From assembly GCA_905236365.1 (NCBI GenBank), contig CAJOPP010000389.1, forward strand, positions 1 through 10,973: 10,973 bases of DNA. Reading direction: 5' to 3'. The notes under the pieces were generated by a model. It was not told where the DNA came from. It worked only from the letters and a program-made list of their open reading frames with translations, and made no database searches. Shown here in pieces: positions 1 through 5,169 of this stretch (within the stretch, counting starts at the first letter, position 1; each line of letters opens with the position of its first letter). Made by a program: the position numbers and the translations under genes. This stretch comes from an uncultured Lachnospiraceae bacterium (GTDB lineage Bacteria; Bacillota; Clostridia; Lachnospirales; Lachnospiraceae).

Positions 1-336
1 GATGTTCCTGACGGTCGTATTCATTGGACAGATTTGAATTTGGTATTGAATGAAAGTAATAGTCAGTACGTTTCCTGTGAAGCGGATTGGGCACTTTCAA
101 ATAGTGATGATAGCTCAGAGGTTATACTTAAGTACAATTTATATGCAATGGAGCCATTTGTAGCCGGTTATATTTTTGGTCTGGCGCTCGATCAGGACGG
201 TAATGTAGTATATATATTTGATATGTACGAGGAGGAGGCGACAAGCTGTCTTACAAATTCCATAGCGGCTGATGAAGACCTGTCGGAACGCGAAGTGAAA
301 GATGTGGCGTTGTTTTTTAACGCATTGACAAAATAA
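1..336 (+). CDS. C-terminal part of an unrecognised protein (5' end outside the window)
   Basis: The frame is open from base 1 to a TAA at 334-336, giving the last 111 residues of a protein whose start lies upstream. The TTG at 34 is an internal leucine codon with no Shine-Dalgarno sequence, so it is not taken as a start. The segment is acidic and soluble-looking. It has a serine/aspartate stretch (SNSDDSSE), an aromatic/hydrophobic core (EPFVAGYIFGLALD) and a charged C-terminal helix ending in FFNALTK. It shows no membrane segment, signal peptide or catalytic motif that I recognise. A second small gene with a strong ribosome binding site begins 20 nt after the stop, so the two are probably translated from one message. 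Function is unknown. Confidence 0.7.
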   Translation, partial: DVPDGRIHWTDLNLVLNESNSQYVSCEADWALSNSDDSSEVILKYNLYAMEPFVAGYIFGLALDQDGNVVYIFDMYEEEATSCLTNSIAADEDLSEREVKDVALFFNALTK

Positions 337-356
337 AGGAAAAGGAGGATTTTGCT

Positions 357-513
357 ATGATAGTTTTTGAAATAATAAGGGGGCGTTTTGTTGGTTGTGG
401 GAATCCTTTTTATTTTTCCATGCGCATCGGTAAGTAGTTTGGGTGGGGAGATGACAGGAAAAATCATCGGCATGACAGATGAGGGACAGGATTTTTTTTG
501 GCATGTCAATTAG
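357..513 (+). pseudogene. Small single-span membrane peptide gene, frame interrupted at a G-run
   Basis: A strong Shine-Dalgarno AAAGGAGG (341-348) sits 8 nt before ATG 357, but that frame stops after 26 codons. Removing one G from the GGGGG run at 379-383 joins it to the next frame. The result is a coherent 51-residue peptide: a short start (MIVFEIIRG), a hydrophobic segment (VLLVVGILFIFPCA), then a polar tail to TAG 511-513. This is the layout of a single-pass membrane or exported peptide. The coherence across the junction suggests a recent frameshift, a sequencing error, or recoding. Alternatively TTG 391, 7 nt after AAGGGGG, could start an intact 40-residue version. The gene follows the upstream partial gene by 20 nt. 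No family is recognised. Confidence 0.45.
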
Positions 514-578
514 ACCTGCCAAAAACAGGCAGATTTAAAGGTTGCGTCCGGGGGGAGTATCCAAAAGTTTGTGTAAAC

Positions 579-614
579 ATTCATTTTCAGCAAAGCTTTT
601 TGCTGAAAATGAAT
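579..614. terminator. 16-bp perfect hairpin between convergent genes
   Basis: Arms 579-594 and 599-614 are perfectly complementary over 16 bp with a 4-nt loop (GCTT). The hairpin lies between the plus-strand small gene (stop 513) and the minus-strand alcohol dehydrogenase (stop 629), where a bidirectional transcription stop is expected. Neither strand has a clean U-tract directly after the stem, and the stem is AT-rich. Intrinsic termination is therefore inferred; an RNA-stabilising 3' hairpin is the alternative. Confidence 0.5.
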
Positions 615-628
615 ATAGATGCCCATTT

Positions 629-1825
629 TTACATTACCATCCTATAAAATTTTTCTAATTCTTTTGCATTCATCAATACCGGAACCGGATAAAGAGGATT
701 ACTTTCTTTATCTGCCATTTTTGCCATTTGCGGGATATCCTCCTCATGGATACCGTCCAGTTTCGTAGGAATATTCATGGATGAATTCATATCTCTAATC
801 CAGGCAATAAATTTGGTTGATGCAAGTTCGTCTTCATCTGCTGGATCTGCAATCTCCGCAATATGTGCCAGTTTTGCAAGTTTTTTCTGGCAGACACTTT
901 GACAATCTTCCAGAACATACGGAAGCAGCACTGCATTGGCCAATCCGTGAGGAATGCCATATTGTCCACCTAAGGAATGTGCTATTCCATGAACATATCC
1001 CACATAAGATACTGTAAATGCAATACCGGCATCAAAGGAAGCTTTCAACATATTTCTTCTGGCTTTTTCATCATAGCCGTTATCATAGGCATACTTCAGG
1101 TTTTCCTTAATCAGTTTTACCGCATTTTCAGCTTTCTTTCTGGTAGTAGGGGTTGTACTTCTCCCAATATAAGCCTCCACTGCGTGGGTCAGTGCATCCA
1201 TTCCGGTGGTGGATGTCAGGTGTTTTGGCAAACTATAAGTAATGGTCGGATCAAGCACTGCATATCTGGGGATTAAGGAGAAATCATTAATCGGGAATTT
1301 GTAATGTGTATTTTCATCTGTTATCACAGCTGCAACTGTGGTTTCACTTCCTGTTCCTGCTGTAGTTGGAATGGCAATCAACAAAGGAATTTTTTTTCTG
1401 ACCTTAAAAATACCTCTCATCTTTTGAATAGACAACTTTGGTCTTGCTATTCTGGCTCCCACTGCCTTGGCACAATCCATAGCGGAACCGCCACCTAAGG
1501 CAATCAATGCATTACATTCTGCATCGATATATAGTGCTCTTGCTTTTTCCACATTTTCAATGGTGGGATTTGCAACGGTTTCGTCAAAATAGGCGTAAGC
1601 AATTCCAGCTTCATCTAATATGTTTTTCAGTTTCTCGCCTAAGCCTACTTTGGTAATTCCGTAATCTGTCACGATTAATATTTTATTTTTCTGATGCTTC
1701 TTTAACGTCTTAGGAATTTGCTCCATGCTATCCAGTATTTCCGGTTCACGGTACGGCAAAAGAGGGATTGCCATCTTAAATCCCAACTGAAGCAATCTGC
1801 AATATGTTTTTTTTACTATATTCAT
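629..1825 (-). CDS. Iron-containing alcohol dehydrogenase (Fe-ADH family)
   Basis: This 398-residue protein is a group III, metal-dependent NAD(P)-linked alcohol dehydrogenase, likely reducing an aldehyde to an alcohol in fermentation in the cytoplasm. The N-terminal nucleotide-binding domain carries GGGSAMD (111-117) and the family signature PTTAGTGSETT (153-163). The C-terminal helical domain supplies the expected metal ligands: D210 and H214 in GMDALTHAVEAYIG, H279 in VHGIAHSLGG and H293 in PHGLANA. The spacing matches FucO-type enzymes. The start at 1825 is chosen because AGGAG (plus-strand 1833-1837) lies 7 nt upstream; an in-frame ATG at 1849 has no such site. About 30 residues precede the usual Rossmann start. 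The gene stands alone, between two hairpins, with its own -10 element. The substrate cannot be told from sequence. Confidence 0.93.
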   Translation of the reverse strand: MNIVKKTYCRLLQLGFKMAIPLLPYREPEILDSMEQIPKTLKKHQKNKILIVTDYGITKVGLGEKLKNILDEAGIAYAYFDETVANPTIENVEKARALYIDAECNALIALGGGSAMDCAKAVGARIARPKLSIQKMRGIFKVRKKIPLLIAIPTTAGTGSETTVAAVITDENTHYKFPINDFSLIPRYAVLDPTITYSLPKHLTSTTGMDALTHAVEAYIGRSTTPTTRKKAENAVKLIKENLKYAYDNGYDEKARRNMLKASFDAGIAFTVSYVGYVHGIAHSLGGQYGIPHGLANAVLLPYVLEDCQSVCQKKLAKLAHIAEIADPADEDELASTKFIAWIRDMNSSMNIPTKLDGIHEEDIPQMAKMADKESNPLYPVPVLMNAKELEKFYRMVM

Positions 1826-1840
1826 GATTTTTCTCCTAAT

Positions 1841-1903
1841 CTCGAACATTTATATGTTGTATTATATTTTTCTACTTTACTACAGTTTTCAAAAATGTTC
1901 AAG
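1841..1903 (-). promoter_or_regulatory. Probable promoter of the alcohol dehydrogenase, spanned by an inverted repeat
   Basis: On the minus strand a TATAAT box (plus-strand 1861-1866) lies 35 nt from the ATG. No good -35 is seen at 17 nt; TTGAAA occurs only at a 20-nt spacing. An 11-nt inverted repeat, CTTGAACATTT and AAATGTTCGAG (plus-strand 1893-1903 and 1841-1851, one mismatch that becomes G-U in RNA), brackets the box. The weak -35 together with the bracketing repeat would fit a regulated promoter, but no known operator is recognised. Confidence 0.45.
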
Positions 1904-1930
1904 AAAATTAGGTGTTTCTTTTTTCATTTT

Positions 1931-1967
1931 CAGATAGCATCTCGCAGTTGATGCGAGATGCTATCTG
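1931..1967 (-). terminator. 16-bp perfect hairpin after the SleC-like gene
   Basis: Arms 1931-1946 and 1952-1967 pair perfectly over 16 bp with a 5-nt loop (GTTGA); half of the arm bases are G or C. The stem begins 16 nt beyond the stop of the minus-strand SleC-like gene, where a terminator is expected. On that strand it is followed by an A-rich stretch rather than a U-tract, so a classical intrinsic terminator is not fully met. On the plus strand there is no obvious gene to terminate. Confidence 0.5.
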
Positions 1968-1983
1968 AACAGTTACTTTGAAT

Positions 1984-3315
1984 CTACGTTAATTCTGCAA
2001 TTCGGCTCACGCCTACATAGATCTGGGAAATCTTATACCAGGTCGGATAATCAACAATTCCGTTTGCAGGCAGATTAAAAATAGACTGAAAACGTTGTAC
2101 AGCAGCCTTTGTATTATCTCCGAAAATACCATCAACTGCAATTCTGGGAATGGATTGATAATTCATGGCGATACGGTTCAATTGGGATTGCAGCATGCGT
2201 ACTTTTTCACCGGTAGCACCAACTGACAGGTCATAGCCGGGCCAGGAGGAGGGAATGCCGGCAATCTGTTCTGCTTCGTTAATATACATATCATCTCCAT
2301 AGTAATAACGGAGAATCTCAATCGCAGAATATCCCTGATCACCGAGATATTTAGAACCCCATTGACTGAGCCAGTTTGGACAGGTTACACGTTTCCCGTC
2401 GCAATACTGGGTTAGAATTGGCTGGCTGACATTTGGTCTGGACAGATAGTTTGCAAAGATGCGGTCTACAATCTGGGAAATGTTTTCGTATATTGTTTTC
2501 TGATAAATCCATTTATGGTCAAAAGCAGTAGAACTGGTTATGGTAAAGTTGTACCCTTTGCTTCGGTACCATTCGGTATAGACGCGGTTCAGTGTAAAGG
2601 AAATGATTGCAAGTATATTGGCTATGATGCTGGATTCTGGCCAGGTAGCATAGATCTCACAGGATGCAACATTTTTTATGTAGTCCCTGTAGCGCACATA
2701 ATAATTAGCTGCTGTGGTATCAGATGGGGTGCCGTCGTGTACGATAATATATTCAGGAACCACCACTTTGCTTAGAACGATTTCACCGGTTTCTGAGATT
2801 GGTTTGATTTCCGATTCAGCGATTTTTGGTGGATAATATTCCCAAAGTGTGTGACCACCGATCACTGTTGGATTGTAGGATGGCTGATCGGTTACGCTGG
2901 GAGATAAGCTGATGTTTTGAAGTCCGATTTCCCCTGACAGAATCTGGACACCGGAAATGATCGTGTCCTTATAATTATCAGCGGATATTTTGAGATTATA
3001 CTCGCTATAAGGCTGGTTATCAGAAGGTGACAGGGAATATTCCAATGGTGGTGCATCCAGTTCAATATTTTTTGTTTTTCCATCTTCGTCGGTTTCAATT
3101 TCTTCTATGGGTTCATTGGGATTTCCGGTGGAAGCTATTTGAATCCGGGCATTTTTTACAGGAATCTGATTTTTATCAGATACTACATTGATCTGCAGAT
3201 AACCTTTATCACGATTTCCCTGAGTTGCATCATAATTTTCCTGGGTTATGTCACGATTTTCCTGGGTTGTGCCTCTATTTTCCTGAGTAGCTCTTAAATA
3301 CGGGTTTTGTAACAT
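1984..3315 (-). CDS. SleC-like spore cortex-lytic protein: SpoIID/LytB domain plus C-terminal peptidoglycan-binding domain
   Basis: This 443-residue protein resembles clostridial SleC, a lytic transglycosylase that degrades spore cortex during germination. Residues 8-35 are four heptads of xxTQENR type. Residues 37-140 form a beta-rich carboxypeptidase-regulatory-like pro-domain (GYLQINVV..., ending ISLSPS). A linker reaches KVVVPEYIIVHDG (183-195), near where SleC proenzymes are cut. Residues 205-345 are SpoIID/LytB-like: E220 in NVASCEIYATWPE aligns with the catalytic glutamate of SpoIID, and CDGKRVTC (305-312) follows. Residues 366-432 are a PG_binding_1 domain (GATGEKVRMLQSQLN, VDGIFGDNTKAAVQRFQ). 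There is no signal peptide, as in SleC, which is made in the sporulating cell. A GAAAGGA site lies 5 nt before the ATG, and a sigma-K-like promoter is upstream. Related families have paralogues, so orthology to sleC itself is not certain. Confidence 0.85.
   Translation of the reverse strand: MLQNPYLRATQENRGTTQENRDITQENYDATQGNRDKGYLQINVVSDKNQIPVKNARIQIASTGNPNEPIEEIETDEDGKTKNIELDAPPLEYSLSPSDNQPYSEYNLKISADNYKDTIISGVQILSGEIGLQNISLSPSVTDQPSYNPTVIGGHTLWEYYPPKIAESEIKPISETGEIVLSKVVVPEYIIVHDGTPSDTTAANYYVRYRDYIKNVASCEIYATWPESSIIANILAIISFTLNRVYTEWYRSKGYNFTITSSTAFDHKWIYQKTIYENISQIVDRIFANYLSRPNVSQPILTQYCDGKRVTCPNWLSQWGSKYLGDQGYSAIEILRYYYGDDMYINEAEQIAGIPSSWPGYDLSVGATGEKVRMLQSQLNRIAMNYQSIPRIAVDGIFGDNTKAAVQRFQSIFNLPANGIVDYPTWYKISQIYVGVSRIAELT
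3211..3294 (-). repeat. Four tandem 21-bp units coding heptad repeats
   Basis: Units at 3211-3231, 3232-3252, 3253-3273 and 3274-3294 share the plus-strand core TTTTCCTGGGTT with a few changes. In the SleC-like protein they encode RATQENR, GTTQENR, DITQENY and DATQGNR (residues 8-35). Each unit is exactly seven codons, so gain or loss of a unit keeps the frame. The array sits just before the first folded domain. Confidence 0.9.
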
Positions 3316-3347
3316 AACAGTCCTTTCAAAAAAAAAGATATTTGTAT

Positions 3348-3374
3348 TAGGATATGTTAAAGATTGGAAATTGT
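3348..3374 (-). promoter_or_regulatory. Candidate sigma-K type sporulation promoter for the SleC-like gene
   Basis: On the minus strand, CATATCCTA (plus-strand 3348-3356) matches the sigma-K -10 consensus CATANNNTA, and an AC dinucleotide (plus-strand 3373-3374) lies 16 nt upstream, the usual sigma-K -35 position. Transcription would start about 25 nt before the ATG, leaving room for the GAAAGGA ribosome binding site. The consensus is short and could arise by chance in AT-rich DNA. The fit with a spore-protein gene raises its likelihood. Confidence 0.5.
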
Positions 3375-3380
3375 GAGAAC

Positions 3381-3490
3381 GTGTAGCACAGCAGTTTGTA
3401 ACAGTTCACTCGTCAGTCAGTAAACAGCCACCCCGACATCATGACATTGGTTCACTCGGTGGCGTACGTCTGCACAGTAACCAGTTTTTT
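3381..3490. other. GC-richer noncoding spacer with direct repeats and a short inverted repeat
   Basis: Between the SleC-like promoter and the transporter terminator lies about 110 nt of roughly 50 percent G+C, above its flanks, with no convincing ORF. GTTCACTCG occurs at 3404-3412 and 3450-3458. CAGTAAACAG (3418-3427) is echoed by CAGTAACCAG (3475-3484), so two degenerate copies of a composite unit are present. GCCACC (3427-3432) can pair with GGTGGC (3458-3463). No known riboswitch or ncRNA is recognised. Confidence 0.35.
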
Positions 3491-3492
3491 CA

Positions 3493-3537
3493 AAAAAGGC
3501 ATAGACTACAATATAACCTTGTAATCTATGCCTTTTT
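3493..3537 (-). terminator. Intrinsic terminator of the MFS transporter (likely bidirectional)
   Basis: Nineteen-nt arms (3493-3511 and 3519-3537) pair around a 7-nt loop, with the core AAAAAGGCATAGA...TCTATGCCTTTTT. The single departure from perfect pairing is a G-U wobble on the minus-strand RNA but a C-A mismatch on the plus strand, which favours minus-strand use. On the minus strand the stem ends in GCC followed by a run of six T. It begins 40 nt after the transporter stop codon. Confidence 0.88.
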
Positions 3538-3577
3538 CATTCTATACTGTTCTTATAAAGATATTTTGATAGCTCTC

Positions 3578-4918
3578 TTATTTTGCTGATTTATCCGTTG
3601 GCTTAACCAATAACAAACAAAGAATTAATGCGATAACATATAATGTAATTGTGAAGAACAATACATTCTGATATCCTACCGGATTGACTAAGATTGCATT
3701 TCCGGCCGCATCAGTACCGTGCTCTACCCATTCACCAGAATGGTTTACGATATAGGTGGCAATCTGATTACCGGTAAGTCCTGCAAATCCCCATGCAGAA
3801 AGGGTAATTCCGTGGATGGCACTGATACTTCCCATACCATAATGGTCAGAAAGAAGCGTTGGCACATTTGAGAAACCACCACCATATCCGGCATTTACAA
3901 GGAAAATCAATGCAAGTACAAGGACTACAAGAAGTCCATTACCCTCACCATTCTTAATACCCTGTGTTACGATGACAAGTCCTGTAAATACAATTGATAA
4001 AATAAAGATTAATTTATAAATAGTATTACGGTCTTTCATGGTATCTGCCCATGCGGAAAATCCTAAACGTCCGCCAGCATTAAAGATAGCAGATACAGTA
4101 GAAATAATACCTGCTGAAGCAGCAAGACCGATACATTTTACAATCATCTTCTCCTGTGAGATCAATGCAAGACCACAGGTGATATTGATGTAGAACATTA
4201 ACCAGATACCAATATAGTTGGAAATTGGTCTTGTCTTAAGAACAGACACAATAGATGGCTTGTCGGCATCATTGGAAGGTTCATGCCATCCATCCGGTTT
4301 CTTGAGAAGAAGATGTCCGACAAACATCATTACAAAATATACACAGGCAAGAATCCAGAACATTTTGTAGATTCCACCTTCACCAAGATTTTCAAGCATG
4401 CTCTGCATGATTGGAGAAGCAATTGCTTTAGCTGCACCAAAACCTGCAACAGCGAGTCCGGTAGCAAGTCCCTTACGATCCTGGAACCAAAGCATCAAAG
4501 TCTTTACCGGAGAAAGGTAACCGGTTCCCAAACCAATACCCATGATAAATCCGTAACTAATATAGATTCCGATCAATGCTAATTTGCTGCCTGGATGAGC
4601 TCCACCATAATAAATGAAAGCACCGGTTCCGGCCATTCCTAATGCAAAACAAATAGTGGCAATTAAAGAAGATTTGTGTATATCCTTCTCTACGATGTTA
4701 CCAAGGAATGCGGCTGACATACCAAGGAAAAAGATTGCAAAACTAAATGCCCATTCCGTGGCACTTTTGGAAAAACCTATGTAATCTGCAATCTCCTGAC
4801 TAAAAATTGACCAACAGTAAACAGTACCGATACTGCAGTGAAGCAGTAGTGCAGGAATTGCTGCACGTATCCATTTGTTGCTGCGCCATCCTGCTGAGTT
4901 TGATTCTTTCTTTCCCAT
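3578..4918 (-). CDS. OFA-family MFS transporter (oxalate/formate antiporter-like)
   Basis: This 446-residue inner-membrane protein has about 12 predicted transmembrane segments: roughly 17-38, 54-74, 84-104, 112-134, 147-170, 184-204, 233-254, 266-286, 302-320, 327-347, 366-390 and 417-437. Features typical of the OFA branch of the major facilitator superfamily are the N-terminal GTVYCWSIFSQEI, a glycine-rich GIGLGTGYLSPVKT in TM4, WFQDRKGLATGLAVAGFGA entering TM5, and AGGRLGFSAWAD at the TM8-9 loop. The likely role is exchange or uptake of a small carboxylate such as oxalate, formate, lactate or pyruvate. An arginine (R284) matches the OxlT TM8 substrate arginine in position, but TM11 (HGITLSAWGFAGLTG) lacks the OxlT lysine, so oxalate should not be assumed. 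GGGAG lies 7 nt before the ATG. The gene is monocistronic, with its own promoter and terminator, and divergent from plsX. Confidence 0.87.
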   Translation of the reverse strand: MGKKESNSAGWRSNKWIRAAIPALLLHCSIGTVYCWSIFSQEIADYIGFSKSATEWAFSFAIFFLGMSAAFLGNIVEKDIHKSSLIATICFALGMAGTGAFIYYGGAHPGSKLALIGIYISYGFIMGIGLGTGYLSPVKTLMLWFQDRKGLATGLAVAGFGAAKAIASPIMQSMLENLGEGGIYKMFWILACVYFVMMFVGHLLLKKPDGWHEPSNDADKPSIVSVLKTRPISNYIGIWLMFYINITCGLALISQEKMIVKCIGLAASAGIISTVSAIFNAGGRLGFSAWADTMKDRNTIYKLIFILSIVFTGLVIVTQGIKNGEGNGLLVVLVLALIFLVNAGYGGGFSNVPTLLSDHYGMGSISAIHGITLSAWGFAGLTGNQIATYIVNHSGEWVEHGTDAAGNAILVNPVGYQNVLFFTITLYVIALILCLLLVKPTDKSAK

Positions 4919-4959
4919 AACTTTACTCCCTTTTTTTATATTTTGACATAATCAGACAT

Positions 4960-4988
4960 ATTATATATCGTATTATTTTAGATTGCAA
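4960..4988 (-). promoter_or_regulatory. Sigma-A type promoter of the MFS transporter, -35 inside a palindrome
   Basis: On the minus strand TTGCAA (plus-strand 4983-4988) is followed after exactly 17 nt by a consensus TATAAT (plus-strand 4960-4965). The leader would be about 35 nt. The -35 is embedded in a perfect 12-bp palindrome, AGATTGCAATCT (4980-4991), which could be an operator for a dimeric repressor or activator. That role is inference. Confidence 0.75.
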
Positions 4989-5008
4989 TCTTTTTTTTGG
5001 ATAATTAT

Positions 5009-5037
5009 TTGTCAAAGCATTAATTTTATGTTATAGT
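5009..5037 (+). promoter_or_regulatory. Sigma-A type promoter of the plsX-rnc-smc-ftsY operon
   Basis: TTGTCA (5009-5014) and TATAGT (5032-5037) are separated by 17 nt, a good housekeeping promoter. It predicts a start near 5044 and a leader of about 125 nt before plsX. A perfect TTGACA also occurs at 4943-4948, but only poor -10 boxes follow it at normal spacing, so it is a weaker second candidate. No FapR-type operator is seen. Confidence 0.75.
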
Positions 5038-5045
5038 AGTAAGTT

Positions 5046-5132
5046 GTATTCTGCAAAACGAATACGCTTTATTACAAAGCATTCTGAATATAATCGATAA
5101 TATGGCAGCCATTGCAAAACGGAGCATGCCAT
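5046..5132 (+). other. plsX leader with three small hairpins and a repeated loop sequence
   Basis: GTATTC/GAATAC (5046-5051, 5060-5065) and GCTTT/AAAGC (5066-5070, 5076-5080) form two adjacent perfect stems directly after the predicted transcription start. ATGGCA/TGCCAT (5102-5107, 5127-5132) forms a third. The 9-mer TGCAAAACG occurs at 5052-5060, where it covers the first loop, and again at 5113-5121 inside the third loop. The stems are short, so a regulatory leader is only suggested. No known riboswitch class is recognised. Confidence 0.35.
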
Positions 5133-5169
5133 TACCTGAAAAATGGTACAGAGAAATGGAGGGCATAGA

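Noticed and set aside
192..509. 105-codon minus-strand ORF opposite the first two plus-strand genes
   Set aside because: It is antisense to a better-supported reading with a strong Shine-Dalgarno, lacks its own ribosome binding site, and shows no recognisable domain.
1826..1849. Upstream ATG of the alcohol dehydrogenase at 1849
   Set aside because: AGGAG lies inside this extension, correctly spaced for the ATG at 1825, and no ribosome binding site precedes 1849.
3211..3294. The 21-bp tandem repeats as a CRISPR array
   Set aside because: The units are contiguous with no spacers, lie in frame inside a coding region, and there are no cas genes nearby.
4943..4976. Perfect TTGACA at 4943-4948 as the main plsX promoter
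   Set aside because: The best -10 (TATTAT, 4971-4976) is 22 nt away and the 17-nt position reads TATCGT; the 5009-5037 promoter is a better fit.
5143..5169. Upstream in-frame ATG of plsX at 5143
   Set aside because: It would add nine residues not seen in PlsX and lacks a good Shine-Dalgarno, whereas GGAGGG sits 6 nt before ATG 5170.
5009..5169. FapR or FabT operator controlling plsX
   Set aside because: I searched by eye for the FapR palindrome and the FabT-type TTTGA-N-TCAAA motif and found neither.
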